A stretch of 64,000 nt of DNA. It comes from Epinephelus fuscoguttatus. Taxonomy: Eukaryota > Chordata > Actinopteri > Perciformes > Serranidae. The position numbers were made by a program, and so were the translations under genes. The DNA is taken from positions 2,362,501-2,426,500 of the forward strand of contig NC_064773.1 in NCBI RefSeq assembly GCF_011397635.1, read 5' to 3'. Below are positions 35,190 through 46,157 of this stretch, one piece after another (the stretch's first letter is position 1; every line of letters starts with the position of its first letter). Below the pieces are notes generated by a model. The model made no database searches. It was not told where the DNA came from and saw only the letters and a list, made by a program, of their open reading frames with translations.

Positions 35190-36220
35190 AAACCTCTGTT
35201 AAAGTTATGACATTTAAAAAAACTGTTTTCCAGGCCTGGAAATAGTTTTGAAAATACATTGTTCTAGCAATTGTTTGAAGTAAAAATCCCAAAACGTCTT
35301 AACAATATGCAACATCTGAGCATTCCTAGTTTAAAATCAAGTGCTGTGCTTTGCGACCACTGAAACGTCACTAGTATCACTTGATACACACAGACCACAT
35401 CAGTGTTGTGTCATCGCCGTATTTGATTTAATTAAATTATTGAATCACCAGGTATCATGATCCAAACATGTATGTGAATGTCCAGATCACATCATTATGA
35501 CTACAGTGTTAGGTCATAGATCCACTTGGACGTAGTGAGACTAAAGGAACATGAGAGCAGTCATATTAAATAAGGTATTGCGAACGCTCAGGTTTCGGCA
35601 GGGTTGCAAAACATTTATTAGACATGTACGTCAAACAAATGTTTAACAGGAATAAAAGCATAGATACTTATCAAAATTAAAATCCAAACACGTTAAATGA
35701 CATTGACAGCTCCAGGATCTTTGGTTTTCTGTCTCCCAAAAAGGGACATGTCCTTGACATTTTGTACCCTTACGCGTCTGGAATCAGAAAGAGACGACTG
35801 ATTGCTCTGTGTGATCAAACGGAGATCAAAACCTGCCAGGTGCTCATGGAGAGCGGAAATCAACAGCATACACAAGAAGATAGTCCAGACGTATTAAAAA
35901 GCTTTTATTGTGCTGACTAAATTATTTAAAGAACTCTGTCAATGATTTAGCCACTATAATAAAGGCTTTTTAATACTTCCTTCCTTGTTTTCTATATTTT
36001 TTGAGTGCCTGGATTGACTTCCTGTGTACCCTGATGTGCCTGTCTGGCCTTTAGGCAATGCAACTAGTTGGCAGCGGGAATGTCTAACAAGTGGGTAAAG
36101 CTGGAAAAGATGTATCACTATATAGGCTTATCCATTTTAAACTACTTTAATGGAGTCATGGCAATGAGGTCAAATATTACGGAAAAGTTTTGAAAATTCA
36201 TTCCAGTAACTGTGTCCCAC
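35190..36220. mobile_element. Dispersed repeat (GGGTTCC ends), copy 2
   Basis: Shares TTTTCCAGGCCTGGAAAT, AACGTCACT, CAGGGTTGCAAAACA and TATTAGAC with 44480-44965, and its right part (CGGAAAAGTTTTGAAAATTC) with 3830-4077. It is absent from the matching place in the gene 2 flank, so it inserted after or was lost from one copy. A small foldback lies at 35892-35980. Confidence 0.5.
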
Positions 36221-36578
36221 TCAGGTTCAGTTCAGACACAGAAAACAGAACGCCTGTCGCGTTCAGGTCAAGCTTGGTTACAACTCTCTCTGACTTGGGT
36301 CCAGTTGGGGTTGCAGCCTGAGCTGCAGTCTAGTGCGTCCATCTGTGCCTTTGTACTAATGGAGTACAAGATACTCCAAAGTCAGTCCTTCTCTTCAAAA
36401 TGTGGTATCAAAACAATTTAAAACCTTTACAATGTGCTTTAAGATGAGACAATGTAGACATTTATTATTCTTATATCTGCTGTATGATCGGCTCAGTGAC
36501 TTGCTGTGATTTGCAGCTTAACTCTGGCCAAGCTGAGCAGAACTCCAACTAGAATAACTGAAACACCTGCAAGTGTGA
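36221..36578. other. Gene 3 3' flank
   Basis: Almost identical to 22705-23052 beside gene 2; holds the gene 3 polyadenylation signal. Confidence 0.7.
36461..36466 (-). promoter_or_regulatory. Polyadenylation signal, gene 3
   Basis: AATAAA on the minus strand, about 115 bases past the stop codon at 36579-36581. Confidence 0.55.
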
Positions 36579-39500
36579 TTAATCACTGTGACTAACAGGA
36601 CAAATGATCAGAGGGGCAGAGTTTGTTCCATTGTCATTAGTACAGGGACTGAAGTATGGAAGGAGTTTCTCAGTGAAGGAGCAGCTTGTAAAGGAGTAAA
36701 GAAGATCTGCAGCATCTACATCATAGAAGGAGACCAGACCTTCGTCATAATCTACAAACACTCCCACCTTCTGAGGATTAGACTTCAGAGAGAGATGCAC
36801 TGACGGGTTATCATTAGCTTCATACCTGTTGCCATCCCTCAACCACATGGTCCAGAAACCGCCTTCAGGACTCACTGTAATACTTTCTTTCCTTTCCATG
36901 GACTCCTTGGCGACTCCCACAGTCCAGGCAGTCTTCCCTTTAACCTGAACCTCGTAGTAAAATCTTCCTGAGGAGAAACTCTGCTTTCCTAAGACGTTCA
37001 CACGCTTGTCAAATCTGTTAGGGTTGTCTGGTAGGTTCTTCCTCACATCACCATGATGTACTTGTTTCCCATCATCGGACAGGATGAGATTAGGATGGGC
37101 TGTATCAGGATCCAGAGTCACGTCCACTGCAAACTGTTGGACGCTCATCAGCTCAGCCTTCTTTCTTTCATGTTCTTCCTGATCACTGAAGTCATTGACA
37201 GGACAAATGATCAAGGGGGCAGAATTTATACCACCATCATCAGTACAGGGACTGAAGAATGGGTAGAGTTTCTCAGTGAAGGAGCAGCCGGTAAAACAGT
37301 AGAGAAGATCTGCAGAATCTACATCATAAAAGGAGACCAGACCCTCATCATAGTTCACAAACACTCCCACCTTCTGAGGAGGCTGATTCAGAGAGAGATG
37401 AACGAAAGGGTCATCAACAGCCTGGTAATCATCTCTATCCTCCAGACAAATAGTCCAGAAACCATTATTAGGATCCAGTGTGATGCGTCCCTTCCTTTGG
37501 ATCGACTCCTTGGCGACTCCTATAGTCCAGGCAGTCTTCCCTTTAACCTGAACCTCAAAGTAAAATTTTCCAGATGAAAAACTCTGCTTTCCTAAGACGT
37601 TCACACATCTGTTAAATCTCTCTGGGTTGTCTGGCAATTCCTTCCATACATCACCATCATGCACTTGTTTCCCGTCAGCAGATAAGAAGAGCGCACGGTG
37701 TGCTGTATCAGGATCCAGAGTCACGTCCACTGCAAACCGCTGGAGGCTCTTCAGCTCAGTCTTCTTTTTTTCATGTTCTTCTGTTTGACAATCAAAGTCA
37801 TGTGTCTTATGGCTCAGTGGGTGATTGACAGGAGAGATGATCAGAGGGGCAGAGTTTACACCACCATCATTAGTACAGGGGCTGAAGAATGGGTAGAGTT
37901 TCCCAGTAAAATAGCAGCCAGTGAAGGAGTAGATAAGATCTGCAGAATCTACATCATAAAAGCAGACCAGGTCTTCGTCATAGTCCACAAACACTCCCAC
38001 CTTCTGAGGAGGCTGATTCAGAGACAGACAGACAGGATCATCATCATTGGCTTCATACACATCTTCATTTGTCAACATTATGGTCCAGAAACCATTCTGT
38101 GGGCATGCTGCGATCTTGATTTTCCTCTTGATCGACTGTTTGGCCACTCCCACAGTCCAGGCAGTCTTCCCTTTAACCTGAACCTCGTAGTAAAATTTTC
38201 CTGAAGAGAAACTCTGCTTTCCTAAGACGTTCACAAAACTGTAAAATCTCTCAGGGTTGTTTGGTAATGTCTTTTTCACATCACTGTGGTGTACTTGTTT
38301 CCCATCATCAGACAGGATGAGGTGAGGATTTGCTGTGTCAGGATCCAGAGTCACATCCACTGCAAACTGTTGGACGCTCTTCAGCTCAGGCGCTTTTCTT
38401 TCAAGTTCTTTTTGGTCACCAGTGTCATGTGTCTCCTGATTGACAGGAGAGATGATCAAAGGGGCAGAGTTTACACCACCATCATTAGTACAGGGACTGA
38501 AGTATGGGTAGAGTTTCCCAGTAAAATAGCAGCCAGTGAAGGAGTGGAGGAGATCTGCAGAATCTACATCATAAAAGCAGACCAGACCCTCGTCAATGTC
38601 CACAAACACTCCCACCTTCTGAGGAGGCTGATTCAGAGACAGACAGACAGGATCATCATCATTAACTTCATAGTCATTTTCATTTCTCAGCCTGATAGTC
38701 CAGTAGCCATGCTGAGGGCTTGTTGTGATCTGGACTTTCCTCTTGATTGACTGCTCTGCCACCCCCAAATCCCAGGCAGTCTTCCCTTTAACCTGAACCT
38801 CAAAGTAAAATTTTCCTGAAGCGAAACCTTGCTTCCCTAAGATGCTCACACATTTCTTAAATCTCTCAGGGTTGTTTGGTAGTTTCTTCTTCACATCACC
38901 ATGACGCACTTGTTTCCCATCACGAGACAGGATGAGGTGAGGATGGGCTGTATCAGGATCCAGAGTCACGTCCACTGCAAACTGTTGGACGCTCTTCAGC
39001 TCGGGCGCTTTTCTTTCAAGTTCCTTTTGGTCACCAGTGTCATGTGTCTCCTGATTGACAGGAGAGATGATCAAAGGGGCAGAGTTTACACCACCATCAT
39101 TAGTACAGGGACTGAAGTATGGGTAGAGTTTCTCAGTAAAATAGCAGCCAGTGAAGGAGTGGAGGAGATCTGCAGAATCTACATCATAAAAGCAGACCAG
39201 ACCCTCGTCAATGTCCACAAACACTCCCACCTTCTGAGGAGGCTGATTCAGAGACAGACAGACAGGATCATCATCATTAGCTTCATAGTCATTTTCATTT
39301 CTCAGCCTGATAGTCCAGTAGCCATGCTGAGGGCTTGTTGTGATCTGGACTTTCCTCTTGATTGACTGCTCTGCCACCCCCAAAGTCCAGGCAGTCTTCC
39401 CTTTAACCTGAACCTCAAAGTAAAATTTTCCTGAAGCGAAACCTTGCTTCCCTAAGATGCTCACACATTTCTTAAATCTCTCAGGGTTGTTTGGTAGTTT

Positions 39501-42498
39501 CTTCTTCACATCACCATGACGCACTTGTTTCCCATCACGAGACAGGATGAGGTGAGGATGGGCTGTATCAGGATCCAGAGTCACGTCCACTGCAAACTGT
39601 TGGGCGCTCTTCAGCTCAGGCGCTTTTCTTTCAAGTTCTTTTTGGTCACCAGTGTCATGTGTCTCCTGATTGACAGGAGAGATGATCAGAGGGGCAGAGT
39701 TTACACCACCATCATTAGTGAAAGGAGTAAAGAATGGGTAGAGTTTCTCAGTGAAGGAGCAGCCAGTGAAGGAGTAGATAAGATCTGCAGAATCTACATC
39801 ATAAAAGCAGACCAGACTCTCGTCAATGTCCACAAACACTCCCACCTTCTGAGGAGGCTGAGTCAGAGACAGACAGACAGGATCATCATCATTAGCTTCA
39901 TACACATCTTCATTTGTCAGCATTATGGTCCAATAGCCATTCTCTGGACTTGCTGTGATCTGGACTTTCCTCTTGATTGATTCTTTGGCCACTCCCAAAG
40001 CCCAGGCAGTCTTCCCTTTAACCTGAACCTCGTAGTAAAATTTTCCTGAAGAGAAACTCTGCTTTCCTAAGATGTTCACACATCTGGTAAATCTCTCAGG
40101 GTTGTTTGGGAGTTTCTTCCTCACGTCACCATGGTGTACTTGTTTCCTGTTACCAGACATGATGAGGTGAGGATGTGCTGTATCAGGATCCAGAGTCACA
40201 TCCACTGCAAACTGCTGCACCCACTGGAGCTTGGGCTTCTCTCCCTTATACTCTTCTTTCTTAGCAACATCTAAAAGAAAGACAGAGAGCAAACAGACAC
40301 ACAGACTTATTAATAAAATGTAAAGTTCTTACCTAATTGTATCTTGTACACTTTTCATGGTAGGCTAGACATGCTAAGGATATACTGTAGAGTTTAAAAG
40401 AAAACACAGATGTATTTATCTTGCTCTAAAATGTGGTTGATTTTCCTGCCTCAAAAAGAGTATATATTCTTTTTTCCCCACAAAGCAAATCCAGGAAAAT
40501 GGGACACTTCAGTAGTATAAAAGCTACGGATGCATGATAATGTCGGCACGTCATCGGTATGGGCCGATATTGGTTTTAAAATGAGCTATCAGAATTAGCC
40601 AATGTGTTTTTTCTTATTTTGCACAATGAATGAATATTATATACATTGAATGGTATTCATGTCTCCATCTGCTGGTGGGCTCCTTTATCCTGTTTGTTTT
40701 GTGTTACCAAGTATATATACAGTACTCTAGAGGCTGACTGATGTCTTGGTCAATGCATATTTTTGTGGGTTGTGCAGTGTGAATTGGCTCTCACACCAAT
40801 GGGTGGGTGCAGGTTTTAAAAACACCCAGACCCCACATCAAAAAACTAAAACAACCATTTCCACAGGAACTTTTCCTGCTTTCATGGACTGTTGGTGACA
40901 TAAACCTCATGTGGCCCCCCCCTTTAAAGCCTCCATTGGCGGCCGCTGTTTGGAGCTTTGGGCAGGAGGTTGTTGGTGCCTATCATTGTGGCAAACCAAA
41001 TTCCTGAGCATTAAAAGCATCCATCAGTCTGACGACAGAGGCCTGATAAGCTTGGTTAACTCTTAATTTGAGGTGCTGCCATTGATGCATAATCATGTGC
41101 AATACTCCGTCTGCTCAAGGTGCTGGAAATTATTCATCATAAATCACACTTTGGGTCACCTCAGAGAATCACCACCACATTGTTGTGGTAGGGTTTTTGT
41201 GTCTTTCAAGGACTTTCAAGGGCCCGATCATGAGTGATTCAAGAGCCTTTATTGATTGGTTTGTAAGTGACAAAACAAGCTTGTGCTGGACTAGCAGAGG
41301 CCTGGGCACCGGGACCTGCACCTGCATCGACAGGTCTTGGGGGTCGCAGCTTTGCAGGCTCACCACTCACAAGAAGGGTGTGAAGGGTTTGGTGCATTGC
41401 CAGACAAAAGTAGAGGTCTTGGCATGTAGACGTTCAGCTTTGGAAAACCACTTTTGGTGTTTGTTATGTAACCTTTCTGGTGGGAAAGGACTCGGACATG
41501 TTGCTGGAGATAAAGTGACAGCAATTAGATCTGGATGGGCTGGCTTCTACACACAGTGCTGGAAATAAATGTTTGGATGAGGCTACACTCTTCTCTCTGG
41601 AGTTGCCTGAGGTAGGAGGTATTGGGTGGGAGATGGTTAAGTTTTACCCAGAGAGCAAGAGAAGGAAATAAGACACTGATATCTGTGCCTGTTTGTCTGT
41701 TCATCCGACAGCAATTCAGATTACACAGCCTTAGAGAGGTGCTAATTAAGACGGAGTCAGGTGCGCCCAGCGAGTTGCCTGCGATGGGAGGTATTATGTG
41801 GGAGATCATTAAGTTTTTGAACAAGAGGATTTTCTCTGAGTGGAAGTCACGCGCAAAGATACTGATAAATGTCTCTACTTATTGTACAACAGTTCAGAGT
41901 ACTCTGCCTTGGAAAGGGTGCTACATTGGACAGAGTAAGGCACACATATCCTGCAAGGGAATTAAAACTTCTGTGGGTGACAACAATGAAACTTAGTGGT
42001 TTGGTTGACTGGGAGGAACGGCTTTTGCAATCCAAACCTGAGAAGCGCTTTGTTACTGGACTTGTTTGGAAGCCACGGACTAGTTAATGAAAAACACTGA
42101 CTGTTCATAAGGCAGTTCATGAATCTACTTGGTATCAGAGCACCGTAATCAAATTTATTAGATGAATTTGACATGTCTGTGTTTCAGATGTTCTTATTTT
42201 CACCTTCCCCCAACTCACTTCTCGGCTCCAAGCGGAAGTTTTGAAGGCGCTGCACCAGATCATTCCTGTCGATGTTTCCTAAAATCTTCAAGGTTACCTT
42301 CAGAGCTCCAGAACCTGGATATTTTTGTACCATGAGATCCACCGTGTCCTGCCTTTTTGCCTTCTCCAGCTGATACACAGGAATGCCTGACAAGCCCTCC
42401 AGGATGCCATCCTCCTTCAGGAACCACTTGAAATTCTCAAACTCATCTTCCTTCAAATCATGCAGAGTTTTCCAGAGCTCCTCTTTAAGTTTCGCCAT
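36579..42498 (-). CDS. PYD protein with six tandem B30.2 domains (gene 3)
   Basis: Exons 42498-42219 (280 bp, PYD) and 40270-36579, phase-1 join (donor gtgagt, acceptor tcttttag), predicted 1323 residues ending PVSHSD. Residues 1-93 are a pyrin domain (MAKLKEELWKTLHDLKEDE). Six complete PRY-SPRY domains start near residues 112, 317, 522, 727, 937 and 1138, all in one 3.7-kb exon. Each keeps VTLDPDTAH, LGKQ.F.SG.FY.EVQVKGKTAW, KVGVFV.., FYDVD.ADL and APLII.PV. Units 2 and 3 differ at about four of 205 residues. No RING, B-box, coiled coil, NACHT or LRR is visible. It is the most complete member of the cluster. PYDs recruit ASC-like adaptors in known inflammasomes and B30.2 binds protein or small-molecule ligands in TRIM and butyrophilin proteins. 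A multivalent sensor is my inference. Confidence 0.88.
36582..40220 (-). repeat. B30.2 repeat array of gene 3, six units
   Basis: Units start at about 40211, 39596, 38981, 38366, 37736 and 37133, with spacings 615, 615, 615, 630 and 603 bp, all multiples of three. The three equal 615-bp steps point to recent unequal exchange in the first four units. Confidence 0.92.
40525..40610. mobile_element. hAT-like element end fragment
   Basis: GGATGCATGATAATGTCGGC followed by TCGGTATGGGCCGATATTGG is a typical fish hAT short-element end. It lies in the gene 3 intron between the PYD and B30.2 exons. The partner end was not found. Confidence 0.5.
40611..42110. other. Gene 3 intron, extra sequence
   Basis: Makes this intron (1948 bp) longer than in genes 1 and 2. 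Small open frames here have no recognisable homology. The duplication at 41600-41945 is listed separately. Confidence 0.4.
41600..41945. repeat. Diverged tandem duplication, period about 170 bp
   Basis: GAGTTGCCTGAGGTAGGAGG at 41600 and GAGTTGCCTGCGATGGGAGG at 41772 begin two copies that also share GGGAGAT..TTAAGTTTT, a GATA.CTGATA segment, and CAATTCAGATTACACAGCCT against CAGTTCAGAGTACTCTGCCT. Origin unknown. Confidence 0.65.
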
Positions 42499-42649
42499 TA
42501 TGGCTACCTACTGAAAAAAGGGAAATTTTCAATCAAAGGAATATGTTCTGTTTTTTGGGAATGATTTATTTATCCCATCTTATTTCACTTCACAGGGTTA
42601 GGGTTAGGTTTTGTTTGTTTGTTTGTTTGGTTTTTTTTTACATTTTACT

Positions 42650-42900
42650 GATGTAAAACTTGTGCCAATCCACACGTTCATCCTACTTACATTAAATTTA
42701 TTTGGCAGAAACTTTTTTCCAAAGCAATTTACAGTTCGTGGCTTCAAACTCCAAAGGAACAAGAGCTAGACGTCATCAAAAAATGGAGGTCATGAATGGC
42801 CAGTTGATGACACTGGACACTGCGGGGTACAGTTAAGCCTGTGAAAACCAGACATGAAAGTAATAATGGTTAGATGATGCACTATGACATTTTCACTCCT
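42650..42900. repeat. Duplicated upstream block, copy 4, with the unfilled element site
   Basis: Matches copies 1-3. It ends CACTCCTGGATATAAAA, the site where elements A and B sit in the gene 2 region. A TTTG simple repeat precedes it at 42611-42631. Confidence 0.75.
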
Positions 42901-44081
42901 GGATATAAAATTCAGAGGACAGAGGTCAGCTGCTGATCAGGAGAGCATCAGGTATTCAGTGTCTTTCGTAAAGACAATTCAGCACAGAAGATGTTTTTCA
43001 GTATGAGTATTAGAAGAGCATCCAGTTTCCTCTGGTTGAGCTATCTGATAAAACCAGACAGGCAGTGCAAATTTATTTATATTGCACATTTCAAACATAA
43101 AATGCTTTACAGAATTTATTGAAACGTATTAATGAGAAAAGCTGTTTTTACACTCCTGAGCTGAAACTCGACGCCTCCAGTCATTTCACTGGTAAATTGT
43201 CTGAATATGTTGAAATCTTTGGTAATGTCACTGAACTTCACTGAGACCTCTCCTTGTCATTGCAGCCCCACACAGAAGTGGCTGAGACCACTTTCGAAAC
43301 GCTAGTTGCTTCCTGTTTCTACAGTTCCTGTGGGCTGCCTGGCCCGTCGGCAGCTGAAAGAACTTTAGTAATGAGGGTCCTCAGTTCCCAAATGCTTATT
43401 GACACAGTGGTGAACATGTGCCAACCCGAACTTTATTATAACATGTTGCTGGCATCAAATTCAGAATGAGTGTATAAAGTATTTTTACAATTACACAATA
43501 CATGTCTTGTCTTTGGACTGTATTCAGTTGAGTGCAGGATTTGCTAATAATTTAATTGTTTCTGTTTGTTTTGCACAGCGACAGCGTCCCAACCTTTTTT
43601 GTAATCTGTTATGAATTATGACTCAGTCTGATACCTACTGCAGGGTCCAATGATAGGCCAAGACATTATGTAACATCTTTTTTTGTCACATTTTAATGTG
43701 TGTTTAAACGTGAAAGTAACCAACTAAAACTGCAACATGATCTGATTTACTGGAAACAATCAGCCGACGTGAAAATGTTTCAACAACTCATGCAGAATTA
43801 TTCTCTTGTACAACTTGAATTCTGTGTCTGTAGCACCACTGTCTGATGAGTTGGTGTTTAAAGCTCACAATAATATGAAATTATTACCTGTTGTCTAGGC
43901 TGGGGTGATTTTACACTGCTGATTGTAGGGCAGAAATAAAGTGGAGACCGTCATTTCCCCAAAATACAAAGTAAACAGTAGAGATGATGACTAAAGATAC
44001 AACCTGAAACGTAGCAGAAAGTAAACATCTAATATCCATTCAAACAATTTGGCAAAAAAAAAGTAGTTATCAAAAACTCAC
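42901..44081 (-). other. Gene 3 upstream intron, distal part
   Basis: Non-coding. The segment from 43570 on matches the gene 2 intron (30025-30518), and 42900-43060 matches gene 1 near 15600-15830. Confidence 0.55.
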
Positions 44082-44290
44082 CCAGCTGAATTCAGCACAG
44101 AGTCCGTCACATTCAGAAAGATGAACAACAGATGAAGAGTTTTCTAACGGTTCTAGTGTACCGTGCTAAAATGGCCTTGTGCGTTTGCGTCATGTAGTCG
44201 ATGAGATGCAGTTATTGTTTGGCCTATCTACTCCGCTCCCTGTCACAGGAAGTGGGGTGGAGAGCGAGTGAGTGGGTCTCCTCCTCCCCC
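44082..44290 (-). other. Probable 5' untranslated exon and start region of gene 3
   Basis: The minus strand ends GAATTCAGCTGG followed by gtgagt, the same exon end as in genes 1 and 2. The upstream GAGCGAGTGAGTGGGTCTCC motif (plus strand near 44262) recurs at 20085 and 30685 as GAGTGAGTGAG, so the start region is shared too. The transcription start is not fixed. Confidence 0.45.
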
Positions 44291-44330
44291 TGTTAAACGT
44301 TTCCTTATATCTGTCACAGTTATGTGTACA

Positions 44331-44397
44331 GGAAACTGAAAGTTTAGCATCAAAACGTGTGCAGATTAAAAGAGGAAAATGTTCCTGTTTCACTTCC
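44331..44397. promoter_or_regulatory. Pair of ISRE/IRF-like sites upstream of gene 3
   Basis: 44331-44342 reads GGAAACTGAAAG, a match to the interferon-stimulated response element core GAAANNGAAA. 44388-44397, read on the minus strand, gives GGAAGTGAAA, also IRF-like. They lie about 250-315 bp from the conserved exon donor. Genes 1 and 2 have different sequence at this place. Two sites in a likely promoter are suggestive but unproven. Confidence 0.4.
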
Positions 44398-44479
44398 AGA
44401 TGCACAATAATACTTTTAACAAGCTGGAATTAACTTCAGCAGAGCTTCTCTTCAGACGTCACGACAGAAAGAGATTGGT

Positions 44480-44965
44480 GGGGTTCCCATGGTCGTTAAA
44501 TTACTGGAAAAGTTATTGAACTAAAATTTGTTGTCCAGGCCTGGGCAGGATTTGGAATTAAGAAAATAATTTTGAAAAGTTTTTAAAATAGATTGTTTTG
44601 GTTATTGTTTAAAATATGTTAAAAAAAAACATGTATCAATGTTGCATGAAACACGTTCATAGTTTTACTAGTGTAAAATCTGGTGCTGAGCTGCCTGACC
44701 ATCAAAACGTCACTCGAATCACATGATGCACATTAAGCACATCGTCATTATGTCATGAATATTTGATTCAATGTAATGTACAAATTTCATGGGACATGAC
44801 AGCAATTACATTTAATTTATCAAGGTTTTGCAAACACTTAGGTTCAGTCAGGGTTGCAAAACAATTATTAGACTTGTCCATGAAAAATGTACAAACTTGT
44901 TAAAATTAATATCCAAACATGCATCAAATGACAGACAGCGACAGGATCTTTGATTTTTCTAATCT
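44480..44965. mobile_element. Dispersed repeat (GGGTTCC ends), copy 3, left part
   Basis: Begins GGGTTCCCATGGTC and shares several blocks in order with 35190-35735. The right part is missing; the sequence runs into a LINE fragment. Confidence 0.5.
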
Positions 44966-45433
44966 AATTTTTGTAGGTATGCATTCTTGATTGAAGAATG
45001 CGACACCTGTCTCTTCTGTATATGTTGTATCCCTTGATGTTTGAAGCACTGTCTTCAAATGTCTTAGTGTGTTTCAGATATTGCTAGTATTTGTATATTA
45101 TCATTATAGAGAATTTCAGTTGTTTCATGTAATTTGTTCCTGATGCTATTTATGTTTACATGTGCAATTTTTAGTCCTTTGTCCGGTTTCAGCCATAGGA
45201 TGTGAGACAGAGATCTGAGAGAGAATCCCTGATCAGTCATGCCATTAAGTGTCTCTAGACGGCTTGGGAGTGCTGCTGTAAGGGTGGATGACCAGTTTAT
45301 CATGTCTGAGGAAGGCAATGTCTCCTCTCTCTCGTGCTGCTCTCAACTTTGTCGTGAGTTCTTTCCTTTTTTGCCTGACTGAGTCAGTGTAGTCCTCATG
45401 AATGAAGATTTTAGTTCCTTTGAAGTTGAGCAT
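44966..45433 (-). mobile_element. Non-LTR retrotransposon fragment (ORF1 end, ORF2 start)
   Basis: On the minus strand, 45433-45245 encodes NFKGTKIFIHEDYTDSVRQK and LRAARERGDIAFLRHDKL, the C-terminal RNA-binding part of an L1-like ORF1. It is followed in another frame by LKIAHVNINSIRNKLHE and IQILAISETH, the start of an apurinic endonuclease. A further piece near 45000 reads NIKGYNIYRRDR. Frame breaks show it is dead, and everything downstream is missing. Confidence 0.7.
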
Positions 45434-46157
45434 TGTTTCTGTAATACTTGCTAACTTGGAAAGTCAACAGACAAAAAGGAAGAGCTTTTAACATTGTTTG
45501 TTTATTTGACAGTATTCATCATATGCACATATCAGCTCCTTCCTCTGGAGAAATAACTGCAGCCAGCTGCTGATCAATGCAGCACGCACACACCTGTAAA
45601 AGAGTGGCACCATGTAGTGGCCATACACTGGTACTACACCCAAACCCTAATACATTATCTGACAGTTTGAGGGTGTTTCCCTCACCTCCTACATTCTTGT
45701 TTAACATTATCAAATTATAAACTAATTGAATGAACCTCACAACTGCTTTAGGCTGCAATTTGTGATGTTTCTTAAATTGTAGAGTCATTTTTGAGATTAT
45801 TATCAGGGATATACGCCAATATCTTCAAGCACTGGCCTCACGGGCAACCAAGCCCCTAAATTTGGTGGCCAAAGAACATTTTTGATTACCTAAATGTAAA
45901 CATATCTAAAAGCCTACAGAAAAGGAAATTTAACACAACTAAACACTGCCTTTCTTAACTGTGATACTCCAATAAACGACAAGACATCAACAGAATAAAA
46001 TATTGTTGTAAACTTATGTTTTCTCACAGTCTCTTAGTTCAGTCTTTCACTTCATTAATATGATCTTTACTTTTAGCTGCATAATAAAAACACAATGTTA
46101 AGGAAATAGATTAATAAGGGATACACAGTAAGACAAGTAAGATACTCCAAAAATATA
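45434..46157. other. Unassigned region
   Basis: AT-rich, nothing recognised. Confidence 0.4.

Noticed and set aside
10906-40292. Stonustoxin-like proteins, which also carry PRY-SPRY domains
   Set aside because: No pore-forming or MACPF-like region is present; the N-terminal partner is a PYD.
36579-40292. Regular 615-bp spacing as a satellite or CRISPR-like array
   Set aside because: Units are in-frame coding domains with conserved protein motifs; there are no short identical repeats with unique spacers.
41185-41568. 127-codon plus-strand frame in the gene 3 intron
   Set aside because: No known domain, unusual composition and no splice support. Probably chance or an unrecognised repeat.
35190-44965. 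Direct repeats on both sides of the gene 3 unit (35190-35735 and 44480-44965) as the agents of its duplication
   Set aside because: A third related piece lies far away at 3830-4077 and the ends look like a short transposon family, so these are more likely independent insertions.
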